DNA of 64,000 nt from Winogradskyella bathintestinalis (GCF_030407435.1 NZ_JASDDK010000002.1:124001-188000); one strand, 5' to 3'; shown: positions 33,666 to 44,349, numbered from the stretch's first letter. Program-made: numbers and translations. Notes: generated from the sequence alone by a model not told the origin.

Positions 33666-35551
33666 CACATATTTGTATTAGATTTTTCCAAAGCTTTTCT
33701 AATATGTTCGCTATCCCAATGGTTATCAAAGTCAATACCTCGTTTAAAATCTGCATCTAATAATTCTTCTTGCTCTTGTAATTCTTTCCTAACTTTAAAA
33801 AGATAATTCTTTTCTTGTTTAGACGCTTTTGCTAAACGTCTCAGACTAGTTTCATCATATTTAATATAATTTTTAATTTGTCTGTTAAGTGTATATTTTC
33901 TAAATCCTAACTGATGTAATACATCACTTGCTAATGCTAACGAGGTGTCTAAAGATTCTCTATAAAAATTTTCAAGTCCTAGGTCTAATAATGCGTAAAC
34001 ATCGTCTCTATTTTTAGTCCGAATCATAAGTTGTATGTGCGGATATTTTTCATTTACAATTTTACTTATCGCTTTAGTTACACTTAATTTATTGGTAGCG
34101 ATAATTACTATTTTAGCTTCTGCAATCCCTGCTGATTCTAATAAATCTAAACGAGTAGCATCTCCATAATACACTTCAAAACCCATTTTACGAAGTAAAT
34201 CTACACGATTTGAATCTTGATCTAAAATGGTAGCTTCTACTCCATGCGACCTTAAAAAACGACCTACTGTACTTCCAAAGTTTCCAAAACCAACCAAAAT
34301 TATTTTTTGCGATTTTGCAATATGATCCATCGGCCGTTGTATCGATTCTTTAGTTCCAACTTTTGGCAGAATAAAACGCTCATTTATTATACTTATAATT
34401 GGTGTTAATGCCATACTTAATGCTGTTATTACTAACAACATGTCCATTTGATCTTGTTCTAAAATATTAAGTCCAAATGCAAAAGACAGTAATACAAAAG
34501 CAAATTCTCCTACTTGAGCTAAACCAAAAGTTAAGAGTAATTTTTGATCTAATTTTAAATTAAAAACACGACCTGTAATAAGTAAAACGACAGCTTTTAT
34601 TATAACTATGACAATTAAAATGCCACCAATAGTCAACGGGCTTTTGGCAATTATAATAAAGTTAATGGAAGCACCAACTGCCATAAAAAATAAACCTAGT
34701 AATAAATTTTTAAAAGGTTCTAATGTGCTTTCTAACTCGTGTTTAAATTCACTATTAGACAATACCACACCTCCTAAAAATGCTCCTAAAGCTGGACTGA
34801 TACCAACCAACTCCATAATAAATGAAATTCCAAAAACGATTAAAAATGCAGCCGCAATAAGCAATTCACGAACATCTGTTTTAGCTACTTTTCTTAACAT
34901 TGGAACAATTAAATAACGGCCTAACGCTATAATAACTACAACGGACAAAATAATAGCTATGGTCTGAAATCCAAGTGGTAAACTCGCTATTAGACTCACA
35001 GAGTCGCTGTGATCGGATTGTGTCCCTGCTCTAGAATTAGATAACAATGGCATTGCACCTATCATGAAGATCACAATAATATCTTGAAATAATAAAATAG
35101 AAAAAGCTGATGTTCCAAAGGTAGTGTTCATCAGACCTTTTTCTTTTATAGTTTGCATAGCTATAGCTGTAGAAGATAATGCTACAGCCATAGAAATTAC
35201 TAACGCCACCTCCCAATCGTAACCTAAAAAGGTGAATAATAAATAAGACAAGAACATGGTACCTCCTACTTGAATTCCTCCCATGCCAAGAATCGTTTTT
35301 CGCATATTCCAGAAGTTTTTAGGTTCAATTTCTAAACCTATAAGAAATAGCATCATTACAACTCCAAATTCGGCGAAATGAAGTATATCATCTCCTTCTT
35401 CACCAATAAAACCTAATACATAAGGTCCTATTAAAACACCTGCCAATAAGTAACCAATAACAGAACTCAAGCCTAACCGCTTGGCAATAGACACACAAAT
35501 AATCGCTCCAGCTAAAAACACTATGGCTTCGAAAAGTAAACTTCCAGTCAT
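33665..35551 (-). CDS. CPA2-family K+/H+ antiporter (KefB-like) with TrkA-N domain
   Basis: 628 residues. About twelve membrane helices (1-390) carry the CPA2 signatures VIGYLLAGVLIGP and SPALGAFLGGVVLSNSEF. A Rossmann TrkA-N domain follows (VGFGNFGSTVGRFL near 415-428, then ILDQDSNRV). It exports K+ in exchange for protons, and in Kef systems opens under electrophile stress. The flavodoxin-like partner KefG is 3 bp upstream in the same operon, so gating by a soluble subunit is likely. Confidence 0.9.
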   Translation of the reverse strand: MTGSLLFEAIVFLAGAIICVSIAKRLGLSSVIGYLLAGVLIGPYVLGFIGEEGDDILHFAEFGVVMMLFLIGLEIEPKNFWNMRKTILGMGGIQVGGTMFLSYLLFTFLGYDWEVALVISMAVALSSTAIAMQTIKEKGLMNTTFGTSAFSILLFQDIIVIFMIGAMPLLSNSRAGTQSDHSDSVSLIASLPLGFQTIAIILSVVVIIALGRYLIVPMLRKVAKTDVRELLIAAAFLIVFGISFIMELVGISPALGAFLGGVVLSNSEFKHELESTLEPFKNLLLGLFFMAVGASINFIIIAKSPLTIGGILIVIVIIKAVVLLITGRVFNLKLDQKLLLTFGLAQVGEFAFVLLSFAFGLNILEQDQMDMLLVITALSMALTPIISIINERFILPKVGTKESIQRPMDHIAKSQKIILVGFGNFGSTVGRFLRSHGVEATILDQDSNRVDLLRKMGFEVYYGDATRLDLLESAGIAEAKIVIIATNKLSVTKAISKIVNEKYPHIQLMIRTKNRDDVYALLDLGLENFYRESLDTSLALASDVLHQLGFRKYTLNRQIKNYIKYDETSLRRLAKASKQEKNYLFKVRKELQEQEELLDADFKRGIDFDNHWDSEHIRKALEKSNTNM

Positions 35552-35554
35552 ATT

Positions 35555-36151
35555 TTACGAACTTTTAAGTTGCGGAATATCATTGATAAACGATTTTTTT
35601 TCAAAATCTTGCATTGTTAAATTATCCTGTAGTAAATCGATTAATTTTCCGTAATTTATTTTATAATCGTTTAATTTTTCATCGGAAAGATTATGCGTTC
35701 CCATAACTGCAAATGGAGGATAATAAATCATTCCGCATAAATTTGCAGTTTGTTCAAAAGGTCTTAAAAATTGTTCTACTGTAAAACTATTATAGCCTGC
35801 AGAACAATACACCTCTTTAGATCCACCTGTTGTAATAGCATTTAAACACGTTTTATTGTGTAACGCTTTTCCTTCTGGTCCATAAGCCCAATTAAATTCT
35901 AAAACCATATCAATCCATTGCTTCATTAATGGCGGACAACTATACCAATAAAATGGATGATGCCAAATGATAATATCGTGCGCTTCTAATAATTGCTGTT
36001 CTCTTGGTACATCGATATGAAAATCGGGATATTCATCATATAAATCATGAATGGTTACATTTCCCTTGTCTTTAATATGATTGATTAAAGATAAATTCGC
36101 TCTAGATTTTTCTAGCTTAGGATGCGCAAAAAGGATTAGAATTTTTTTCAT
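35555..36151 (-). CDS. kefG: KefG/KefF-type NAD(P)H oxidoreductase
   Basis: 198 residues with a flavodoxin-like fold: ILILFAHPKLEKSRANLSL at the N terminus (flavin site), IIIWHHPFYWYSCPPLMKQWIDMVL and TTGGSKEVY. It is a classical ancillary subunit of Kef K+ efflux systems and activates the channel. The gene is directly upstream of the antiporter. It probably also reduces quinones. Confidence 0.9.
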   Translation of the reverse strand: MKKILILFAHPKLEKSRANLSLINHIKDKGNVTIHDLYDEYPDFHIDVPREQQLLEAHDIIIWHHPFYWYSCPPLMKQWIDMVLEFNWAYGPEGKALHNKTCLNAITTGGSKEVYCSAGYNSFTVEQFLRPFEQTANLCGMIYYPPFAVMGTHNLSDEKLNDYKINYGKLIDLLQDNLTMQDFEKKSFINDIPQLKSS

Positions 36152-36251
36152 ATTACGAAAATAGCAATTAATAAATAAGCGGTTAAAATAGTTTTAACCG
36201 CTTATAATATACCGATGAGATCAGATTCTCTATTATTAAATTTACTAGAAA

Positions 36252-36872
36252 CTAGGCGATTAAATTAAATGAAATTTTAATACCTTCTATAATCATTCCG
36301 GTGCCAATAATGGCAATAATAAGTCCCATTATTTTTCCGATTACGGAAATAACATTATTACCAACTATTCTAACAATCACATCACTTAATCTAAATGTAA
36401 AAAACGTTAATAAACTCATTAAACCAAAAATAGCGATAACTAAAACTATATGAATAATTTGAGCATCAGAAACGAAATTCATTGCTGTAACTATAGTACC
36501 AGGTCCCGCAAGAATTGGGATCGCTAATGGTGAAACCGCAATATTTTCATCAATATGAACATCTTTAATATTTTTTACATTAGATTTTTTTGATTGTAAC
36601 ATTTCAAAACCAATATAAAATATTAAAATACCGCCAGTAATTTTAAAAGCAGGAATACTAATATTGAAAAGTTGAAAGATATATCGGCCTAAGAGTACAA
36701 ACGTGGTAATTATAATAAAAGCAATAATATTTGCTCGTTTATTTATACTTGCCTTTGCCTTCTCACTAGCTCCTTGCGTTAAGGACACAAAAACCGTCAT
36801 ATTTGATATGGGGTTGGTAATTGCAAAAAAACCAGTAAATACTGCAATTGAAAATGCAATTAAGTTATCCAT
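36252..36872 (-). CDS. marC: MarC-family membrane protein
   Basis: 206 residues with six membrane helices. The family motifs FFAITNPISNMTVFVSLT near 15-32 and PLAIPILAGPGTIVTAM near 115-131 are clear. The function of MarC (UPF0056, NAAT) is not settled. It is on the same strand and 101 bp upstream of the KefG gene. Confidence 0.9.
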   Translation of the reverse strand: MDNLIAFSIAVFTGFFAITNPISNMTVFVSLTQGASEKAKASINKRANIIAFIIITTFVLLGRYIFQLFNISIPAFKITGGILIFYIGFEMLQSKKSNVKNIKDVHIDENIAVSPLAIPILAGPGTIVTAMNFVSDAQIIHIVLVIAIFGLMSLLTFFTFRLSDVIVRIVGNNVISVIGKIMGLIIAIIGTGMIIEGIKISFNLIA

Positions 36873-36987
36873 ATGCCTTGAAGTTTTAAGTTTGAAATTA
36901 TCTCGATGAATTGGTTGTTTATCAAATTATAGTAAAATTATGCCTACTAATTTAATTCTAAACCACTGGTCTTGTTATTCTGCAAAA

Positions 36988-37587
36988 TTAAGACTTTTCA
37001 AAAATAGTATTTGAATAATGACTTGCAACAATTCCTTTCAAATTAAAAATAATAAAATGTTTTAATAAGGTGTCTTGATCGTAAAATTCAAATGAATTAT
37101 CGTCTTTAAAGAGCAAATGGTCAATTCTAAAAAAATAAATTTTAATGATTAATTCGATGTCAACATCGTTTTTAATATTGCCCGCTTCTTGAGCTCTTAA
37201 CAACAATTTATAGACTGTATAATTTGCTAAATCTTCAACAAAATTATTAAATAACCGACTTGCTTTAGGGTAATATTTTTCCAATCCGTAGAGAAAAGAG
37301 GGTTTAAAGCGTTTTAAATACTCAAACCCTCTCTGATAAATTAGTATAACACATAAAATAGAATCTGTGCTGTTGCTATCAATCAGCCTATTAATGTCTT
37401 GCTTATAGTCATTTACTAAACTTTCAACACCACAGGTGACCAAGTCTTCTTTATTAGCAAAAAATGAATAAATCGTTTTTTTCGATATACCAAGTCCTTT
37501 TGCTAAATCATCTAAAGTCACATGTTTACTCCCTAATTCGGTAAACTTATTAATAGAATATGTTAGTAATTCTGCTTTAGAAATCAT
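36988..37587 (-). CDS. TetR-family regulator next to RND efflux operon
   Basis: 199 residues. The helix-turn-helix reads INKFTELGSKHVTLDDLAKG ... SKKTIYSFFANKEDLV, followed by a helical ligand domain. It lies 81 bp downstream of the efflux operon on the same strand and may act on it or on MarC. No palindromic operator was seen in the short gap upstream. Confidence 0.9.
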   Translation of the reverse strand: MISKAELLTYSINKFTELGSKHVTLDDLAKGLGISKKTIYSFFANKEDLVTCGVESLVNDYKQDINRLIDSNSTDSILCVILIYQRGFEYLKRFKPSFLYGLEKYYPKASRLFNNFVEDLANYTVYKLLLRAQEAGNIKNDVDIELIIKIYFFRIDHLLFKDDNSFEFYDQDTLLKHFIIFNLKGIVASHYSNTIFEKS

Positions 37588-37668
37588 AAGTTTTTATAAT
37601 ACCAATAAGGATTTAAAATGAGCTACAAATAATTAAAATATAAAGGCTTTTTAAAATGAAAATAGAAT

Positions 37669-39087
37669 TTATCTCCAACCACCTCCAAGCGCTTCATATA
37701 AATCTACGACTGACACTAATTGCTGTAATTGACTGTCTATAATATTCAGTTCGGCACTTAGAGCACTTTCTCTAGCTGTTAATAAATCTAAATAGTTCGC
37801 ATAACCGTTTTTGAGTAGCTCGTTTGAGTTAGCTTCCGCTTGGCGTAAGGCTTCAACTTCATTTTGTCTGAACTCAAATTTCTTCACTTCAGATTCATAA
37901 CTAAACAATGCATTAGATACTTCACTGCCTGCTACCAATAACGTCTGTTTAAAATCAAGTAAAGCTTGTTCTTGTTGCGCTATAGCAACCTCTTTTTGTG
38001 TTCTTAACTGCCGTTTGTTAAAAAGCGGTTGTGTTAAACCACCAACTACTGTTGCAAATAATGAGTTCGCATTCAATAAATTATCTAATTCTAAACTTTG
38101 TAACCCACCAGAAGCTGTAAGTGTTAATGATGGATATAAACTACTTTTAGCGACATTGGTTAATTCAAAAGATTGAATTAAATTAAATTCAGCAGCCAAA
38201 ACATCTGGTCTATTGCTCAGTAACGTTGCAGGTACTCCAATTTTTAACTCTTCTTCTATTCCTTGAACGTCCAAACTACTTCTTTCAAAGTGTTGTGGAG
38301 TTTTACCTAATAGAATACTGAGCATATTTTCAGTTTTAAAAATGGCAACTTCAATATCCACTTGCAGTGCTTTTGCACTATTGTACTGTGCTATGTTTTG
38401 GTCTACAGCCACCTGTGTTACTTGCCCCGCTTCCTTTAATGCTTTAATGGTTGTAACACTACTGTCTCTGGTAATAATCGTTTCCTTTGTAACTTCTAAC
38501 TGAGCATCTAAAGCTAATAAATTGTAATACGTATTCGCAATGCTAGAAATCAACTTTGTTTTCACCGCTTGGTGACCTGCTACACTTTGCATATAAGCGG
38601 CTTGTGTTGCTCTTTTGTTACTTCTAATTTTACCCCAAATATCAGCTTCCCATGAGAGGTTTGCCGTAATATCGTAAGTATCAATCCCACCACTAAAAAG
38701 CGCACCGAATTGACTGTTTTCAGATTGTTCTTGGTGCGTTACACTTGTACCAACATCTACTGAAGGAAAGTAACCGGCTTTACCTTGCTTTGCATAAGCT
38801 TCTGCCGCAATTATTTGCTGCAGTGCAATACGAATATCCATATTATTTTGTAGCCCCTCTTCAATATATTTCTGAAGGTATTGGTCTTTAAATAATGTTT
38901 TCCAAGACATGTTAGCGATAGAAATGCTATCTGTCGGAAGATTTTCTGTGCGGTAAAGGGCGTCAGTTTCGGTTTCCAAATTTGGTCTAACGTAATCTTG
39001 TGCCACAAAACAGCTTTGTAGTGTTAGTGCAATGGCCAACATTAAAGTGCCTTTTCTAAAATTTCTATGTTTTATAATTGATGTCAT
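37669..39087 (-). CDS. RND efflux outer-membrane factor (NodT/OprM family lipoprotein)
   Basis: 472 residues. Signal peptide and lipobox LQSC near residue 26, then the TolC-like coiled-coil tunnel repeats: VDVGTSVTHQEQ near 105, LSWEADIWGKIRS and RPDVLAAEFNL, the NodT signatures. It forms the outer-membrane exit duct of the tripartite pump encoded upstream; the RND gene ends 5 bp before it. Confidence 0.92.
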   Translation of the reverse strand: MTSIIKHRNFRKGTLMLAIALTLQSCFVAQDYVRPNLETETDALYRTENLPTDSISIANMSWKTLFKDQYLQKYIEEGLQNNMDIRIALQQIIAAEAYAKQGKAGYFPSVDVGTSVTHQEQSENSQFGALFSGGIDTYDITANLSWEADIWGKIRSNKRATQAAYMQSVAGHQAVKTKLISSIANTYYNLLALDAQLEVTKETIITRDSSVTTIKALKEAGQVTQVAVDQNIAQYNSAKALQVDIEVAIFKTENMLSILLGKTPQHFERSSLDVQGIEEELKIGVPATLLSNRPDVLAAEFNLIQSFELTNVAKSSLYPSLTLTASGGLQSLELDNLLNANSLFATVVGGLTQPLFNKRQLRTQKEVAIAQQEQALLDFKQTLLVAGSEVSNALFSYESEVKKFEFRQNEVEALRQAEANSNELLKNGYANYLDLLTARESALSAELNIIDSQLQQLVSVVDLYEALGGGWR

Positions 39088-39092
39088 TGTTC

Positions 39093-42000
39093 TTAGGCTT
39101 CAATAGTTTGTACTGCTGGTTTACGAGAAACTTTTTCTTGTAACCATTGAAAAAATATAAATAGAATAGGAATTACAAAGACTCCTAAAATTGTACCAAT
39201 AAGCATACCTCCTGCTGCTCCTGTACCAATAGCATTGTTACCTTCTGCACCGACACCATTAGCCAAAACTAAGGGTGTTAAACCCAAAATAAAAGCGAAG
39301 CTCGTCATTAAAATAGGACGCAAACGCGCTTTAGCACCATGGATGGCGGCATCAACGATAGATTCACCTTGCTTCCTCCGTTGCAGTGCAAACTCTACAA
39401 TAAGGATCGCGTTTTTGGCGAGCAAACCAATTAACATTATTAAAGCAATTTGGAAATAAATGTTATTTTCCAAGCCTAAGAATTTTGTACTTATATAGGC
39501 ACCAAATACACCAAATGGTAATGATAATATAACTGCAAATGGTAATAAATAACTTTCGTATTGTGCACTCAATAAAAAGTACACAAACAGAATACTTAAA
39601 ATAAATATGAAAGTGGTTTGGTTTCCTGCATTAACCTCTTCTCGTGTTAAACCAGAATAGGCAACAGTATAATTACTTGGTAATTTTGCCACTTCTTCTT
39701 CTATAACTCTAATAGCGTCACCGGTACTAAACCCTTCATTTGTAGCCCCAGTTATACTTGTGGAATTGAATAAATTAAAACGTGTTACCGATTGTGGTCC
39801 ATACACGCGTTTTAAATTTACAAACTGTGTAATTGGTGTCATTTCGCCAGAATCAGTTCTCACATACATACTATTCAATGCATTTTCATCGGCTCTATCT
39901 CCTGGTAAAGCCTGTATGTATACTCTAAATTGTTTTCCGAATCGCGAAAAATCCGAAGCATATACTCCACCTATATAACCTTGTAATGTTGAAAAAATAC
40001 TGGAAACTGAAACTCCTTTTTCTTTTGCCAAGGGTACATTAACTTCCATCTCGTATTGTGGATAATTAGTGTTAAATGACGATGTTGCATATTTAATTTC
40101 AGGATGACTCATAATAGCCATTGAGAAATCTTTATTAGCCTGATCTAAATCTGTAAACTCTCCTCCAAATTTGTCTAATAAATTAATCTCGAATCCAGAC
40201 GAATTACCAAACCCACGAATACTTGGTGGAGAAAAGAAAATTACATTGGCCTCTGGAATTGTCGCCGCAATGCCAAATAATTTTCCTGTGATTGCTTGTG
40301 CAGATAGTGCATCACCTTCTCGCTCTCCCCAATCATCGAGTTTAATAATTCCGAAGCCAAAATTACTACCAGATCCACTAATTAAACTACGTCCTTTAAT
40401 GAAGTTTACACCTACTATACCGTCCATGCCTTCAATTTTATCGTATAGTTTTCTTGCGACTGCATCTGTTCTGTCTAATGATGCTCCCGGTGGTAATTCT
40501 ATATTTGCAAAGATGATACCTCTATCTTCATCGGGTACAAATCCTGTTGGTGTTGTTGCAGATGCCCAATAAATTCCTACTCCCGCAATTATCAAAAGTA
40601 GTACGGATACAAATTTTCTTTTATATAAAAATTGAAGTGATTTCCCGTATTTTTCTATCGTTGCATTAAATCCACGATTGAATACGGTGTAAAAACGTTG
40701 TAACAGGTTTTTATTTTTTAATTCCTCATCATCTTTATGTGGTTTCAATAGTAAGGCACACAATGCAGGACTTAACGTCAAGGCATTAACTGCAGAAATT
40801 AAAATGGCGATTATCAACGTAACACCAAACTGTTCATAAAACACACCTGTTGGTCCTGTTACAAAAGTTACCGGAATAAATACAGCTGCCATAACTAAGG
40901 TAATAGAAATGATGGCACCAGATATTTCATTCATGGCTGTCAATGTTGCATTCTTAGGGCTTTTTTCACCTTCGTCTAATTTAGCATGTACCGCTTCCAC
41001 AACAACTATGGCATCATCTACCACAATACCAATGGCTAGAACAAGCGCAAATAGAGTTAAAAGGTTAATAGAATACCCAAAAATATTTAAGAAAAAGAAT
41101 GTACCAATTATAGAAACAGGCACTGCAATAGCCGGAATCAACGTAGAACGAAAATCTTGTAAGAATAGAAACACCACTAAAAACACTAATAAGAAAGCTT
41201 CTATTAACGTAGTAATTACTTTATCTATCGATGCATTTAAAAATAGACTCGTATCGTAAGGCACAAATATATCCAACCCTTCTGGTAGATCTGCTTTAAC
41301 ATCGTCTAAGGTTACTTTTATATTTTCGATAATTTCTTGAGCATTAGAACCTTTAGTTTGAAAAATACCCATAAATACAGCCGGATTTCCTAAACTCATC
41401 GCATTAGACGAGTAAGATTGTGCATCTAACTCAATCGTAGCCACATCTTTTAATCGCAAAAATTCTCCATTACCTAATGCTTTAATAATAATGTCACTGT
41501 ACTGCGCTTCATCTTTAAAACGACCACTGTACGTTAAAGTATATGAAAATGATTCGCCATTATTTTCTCCTAACGAACCTGCAGCAGCCTCTAAATTTTG
41601 TTCTGCTAATGCGGCTGATATATCCGAAGGAATTAAGTTATAAGCTGCTAATTTTTCAGGATTTAACCAAATTCGCATGGCATAATCCTGATTAGAGAAT
41701 ACACTAACATCTCCCACCCCGTTTATACGCTGCATAGCTGGAATTACATTGATTTTTAAGTAATTTTGAATAAACGTAGCGTCGTAATTTTCGCTTTCAG
41801 AATACATAGATACAAACATCAGTGCACTCGTTTCTTGTTTTTGCGTTACCACACCTGTTTGGGTAACCTCTTGTGGTAATAATGGTGTGGCTCTAGCTAC
41901 ACGATTTTGCACATTCACCGCGGCAATATCAGCATCCGTCTCTTGGTCGAAATATACGGTAATGGCCGCTGTACCGTCATTTGATGCCGTAGAAGTGATA

Positions 42001-42230
42001 TAGGTCATTCCTTCCACTCCATTAATTTGTTCCTCAATGGGAATAATGACACTTTCTAATACTGTTTCTGCATTAGCTCCAGTATAATTGGCTGAAACTT
42101 GGATTGTTGGCGGTGCAATATCTGGGTACTCCTCTATAGGTAAGGTAGTTATACTTATTACTCCCAGTATAACTATGATAATAGAGATTACTGTTGAAAG
42201 CACTGGTCTTTCAATAAATGTTTTTAACAT
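39093..42230 (-). CDS. RND drug-efflux transporter (AcrB/HAE1 family)
   Basis: 1045 residues, as for E. coli AcrB. N terminus FIERPVLSTVISIIIVILG, twelve membrane helices and two large periplasmic loops. The proton-relay pair is the DD in GIVVDDAIVVVEA near 405, and the K940-type Lys in GLLAKNAILIVEFA is present. It expels drugs, dyes and detergents using proton motive force. It is the middle gene of a GbsR-controlled operon. Confidence 0.95.
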   Translation of the reverse strand: MLKTFIERPVLSTVISIIIVILGVISITTLPIEEYPDIAPPTIQVSANYTGANAETVLESVIIPIEEQINGVEGMTYITSTASNDGTAAITVYFDQETDADIAAVNVQNRVARATPLLPQEVTQTGVVTQKQETSALMFVSMYSESENYDATFIQNYLKINVIPAMQRINGVGDVSVFSNQDYAMRIWLNPEKLAAYNLIPSDISAALAEQNLEAAAGSLGENNGESFSYTLTYSGRFKDEAQYSDIIIKALGNGEFLRLKDVATIELDAQSYSSNAMSLGNPAVFMGIFQTKGSNAQEIIENIKVTLDDVKADLPEGLDIFVPYDTSLFLNASIDKVITTLIEAFLLVFLVVFLFLQDFRSTLIPAIAVPVSIIGTFFFLNIFGYSINLLTLFALVLAIGIVVDDAIVVVEAVHAKLDEGEKSPKNATLTAMNEISGAIISITLVMAAVFIPVTFVTGPTGVFYEQFGVTLIIAILISAVNALTLSPALCALLLKPHKDDEELKNKNLLQRFYTVFNRGFNATIEKYGKSLQFLYKRKFVSVLLLIIAGVGIYWASATTPTGFVPDEDRGIIFANIELPPGASLDRTDAVARKLYDKIEGMDGIVGVNFIKGRSLISGSGSNFGFGIIKLDDWGEREGDALSAQAITGKLFGIAATIPEANVIFFSPPSIRGFGNSSGFEINLLDKFGGEFTDLDQANKDFSMAIMSHPEIKYATSSFNTNYPQYEMEVNVPLAKEKGVSVSSIFSTLQGYIGGVYASDFSRFGKQFRVYIQALPGDRADENALNSMYVRTDSGEMTPITQFVNLKRVYGPQSVTRFNLFNSTSITGATNEGFSTGDAIRVIEEEVAKLPSNYTVAYSGLTREEVNAGNQTTFIFILSILFVYFLLSAQYESYLLPFAVILSLPFGVFGAYISTKFLGLENNIYFQIALIMLIGLLAKNAILIVEFALQRRKQGESIVDAAIHGAKARLRPILMTSFAFILGLTPLVLANGVGAEGNNAIGTGAAGGMLIGTILGVFVIPILFIFFQWLQEKVSRKPAVQTIEA

Positions 42231-42252
42231 GACTACTAGTTTTAGTGGTTAT

Positions 42253-43383
42253 CTAATTTCTGAATAAAGTGGCTACGGGTGTTATGGCTTCTTCAAAGGA
42301 AGTTTCTTGAGGCGAAATAGCCATGCCATTTTTTAATTTCCCAACGCCCGAAACTATAATTTTATCATTCACATCAACACCAGATTCTACGACATATAAA
42401 TTGTCTACAGTGTCCGTTATCTTTAAAATTGAAGTCGCCACTTTTGCATCCTCTGTAAGTACAAAAACCATAATATTACCTTGTTGCTCAAAAGTTGCCG
42501 ATTGTGGTACTACGATAGCGTCCTTATATTCTACAGGAATTCTTATTTTCCCGCTGTTACCATTGGTTAAAATTTCATTAGGGTTATCGAAAATCGCTCG
42601 AATTTGAATAGTTCCAGTACTTTGGTTTATTTGACCTGTACTGGTTTGGATACGACCTTTTTCAGAATATGCTTTACCATTGGCTAAAATCAAACTTAAA
42701 TCTGGTGAATTTTTAATACGTTCTGCTTTATTTTGACCATTAGACTTCTGTAAATGGTTTATATATTGAGCTTCGTTAAAACTAAAAAACGCATAAACTT
42801 GATCTATCTCACTAACGGTGGTTAATGGTGTTTCATCACTTGGGCTAATTAAAGCACCTTCTCTAAAATTGATAGCACCAACATAGCCATCAATAGGACT
42901 TTTAATTGTTGCATAGCCAATATTAGCAGCAACACTGCTGTAGTTGGCTTTTGCTTGTGCTAAATTTGCCTTTGCCGTTTCTAACTGTACAGCACTTATA
43001 ATATTTTTTTCAACGAGTGGAATCAATTTATTAACTTCTACTTGTGCGACGTTAATTTGCGCTTGCGCTGCACCAGCATCTTGACTTAAAGTTTGGGTCT
43101 CTAATTTAAACAACGATTGGCCTTTTTTTACTTTCTCACCCTCATCTACATACACATTCTCAATATAGCCTGAAGTTTTCGCCCGCACATCACTATTAAC
43201 TACACCTTCTATAGTTGCAGGATATTCCGTATAACCAGTTACTGTTTTGGTTTGTAATTGTGTAACAGGAAAAGGTGCTGGTGGTGCTTCTGCTGCTGAT
43301 TGTTTTTGCTCGCTGTTTCCACAACTTACTATGATTAAGAATACACTTAAGCCTAGTACGATTTTTAATTTATTGGTTTTCAT
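42253..43383 (-). CDS. RND efflux periplasmic adaptor (HlyD/AcrA family)
   Basis: 376 residues. Lipoprotein signal peptide with lipobox IVSC near residue 21. The barrel-sandwich lipoyl halves (SGYIENVYVDEGEKVKKGQSLF and ATIKSPIDGYVGAI) and the connecting hairpin are clear, followed by beta-barrel and membrane-proximal domains. It links the RND pump and the outer-membrane factor encoded downstream. Confidence 0.94.
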   Translation of the reverse strand: MKTNKLKIVLGLSVFLIIVSCGNSEQKQSAAEAPPAPFPVTQLQTKTVTGYTEYPATIEGVVNSDVRAKTSGYIENVYVDEGEKVKKGQSLFKLETQTLSQDAGAAQAQINVAQVEVNKLIPLVEKNIISAVQLETAKANLAQAKANYSSVAANIGYATIKSPIDGYVGAINFREGALISPSDETPLTTVSEIDQVYAFFSFNEAQYINHLQKSNGQNKAERIKNSPDLSLILANGKAYSEKGRIQTSTGQINQSTGTIQIRAIFDNPNEILTNGNSGKIRIPVEYKDAIVVPQSATFEQQGNIMVFVLTEDAKVATSILKITDTVDNLYVVESGVDVNDKIIVSGVGKLKNGMAISPQETSFEEAITPVATLFRN

Positions 43384-43395
43384 TTTAATTGGTTT

Positions 43396-43899
43396 CTAAA
43401 GGTTGAATTTCTTATTTATAAGTTTTGTTTTTAATTCTATTATTGAGGTTGTTGCTCCATCTATAAATTTGATATAATCATTGTGAAAATTCAAATCAAA
43501 TTTTTCTTCTTCAATTTCTATTTTTTCTGAATTGATGGTTTTTTTATATGCTTTTATCTCTAAATGTAATTCTCTGATCTCTTTCCATTCGTCAATTAAA
43601 CTATCTATATGTTGAATAACCGACCCCTTGTTAATTATGAAATATTTTTTTCGATCACCTGTTTTGGTGAAATACTCGATTTTATTTAAATCTTGTAAAT
43701 GATTGAGATGTGTAGAAATAGTACTTTTACTGGCACATAACAGCGTTACCATTTCTTCAAAAGTGGCTCCTTTTTTACCTGTAAGGATTACATAAGACAT
43801 AATACGTGCCGCAACTGGTGCTAACTTTTCTCTATTCTCTAAATGCACTCCTAATTTCTCAACTAAGCGCATTTTTTCTTTGCAAATATTATCTTTCAT
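43396..43899 (-). CDS. GbsR/MarR-family transcriptional regulator
   Basis: 167 residues from the ATG at 43899 (MKDNICKEKMRLVEKLG). Another in-frame ATG at 43923 would give a slightly longer form; an upstream GTG at 43959 lies in the -7 box. The winged helix is GATFEEMVTLLCASKSTIST ... HLNHLQDLNKIEYFTKTGDR, followed by a C-terminal dimer helix. It starts the RND operon and probably represses it from the dyad upstream. Confidence 0.87.
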   Translation of the reverse strand: MKDNICKEKMRLVEKLGVHLENREKLAPVAARIMSYVILTGKKGATFEEMVTLLCASKSTISTHLNHLQDLNKIEYFTKTGDRKKYFIINKGSVIQHIDSLIDEWKEIRELHLEIKAYKKTINSEKIEIEEEKFDLNFHNDYIKFIDGATTSIIELKTKLINKKFNL

Positions 43900-43958
43900 T
43901 TGATTCTCATTTTTTCTCCTCATAAATAAATTATAATTATAAGCAGCAAATTCCTCCA

Positions 43959-43994
43959 CAAAAATAAGTGTTAGTTCGGAACAAACCGAACTAA
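43959..43994 (-). promoter_or_regulatory. Operator and -7 box of the RND operon
   Basis: TTAGTTCGG-N6-CCGAACTAA (43971-43994, perfect 9-bp arms) lies 4 bp upstream of the minus-strand -7 box TATTTTTG (43959-43966). A bound protein would cover the -35 to -12 region. The two ATG candidates of the GbsR gene are 36 and 60 bp downstream of the box. Confidence 0.75.
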
Positions 43995-44349
43995 TCGAAG
44001 TTAATATATTGTTAATAATAGCTGCTTAGTTGATGTCTTACAACGAAAACACTACAAGTCACTATCTTTCAATCAATTAAAACTCATAATATTTCGTTAC
44101 TCTTTCATTTATTAAAAAAAGACTTTAGTAATTTCTCTGTTTTTATAAGAAGGATTTCAATTTTTCTTTCCTTATAAGCGTCAGGATGTGCCGAAGTAAA
44201 ATATTCATTACGATCACCTTTATCGTTATCAAAATACTTGTCTGTATTGTTATTATATTCGTGAGAAGTTGCTATGTCATACAATATACATGCCCTTTTC
44301 TGCTGGTGACCAATGTTGATCATAGGCCTATTTCACCATTTTGGCGTTT

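Noticed and set aside
40171..40572. 133-codon open frame on the plus strand
   Set aside because: Lies antisense inside the RND pump gene and has Ser/Pro-rich composition typical of shadow frames.
44105..44323. 72-codon minus-strand open frame
   Set aside because: Composition is partly protein-like (HPDAYKERKIEILLIKTEKL) but there is no family and no promoter; kept only in the region note.
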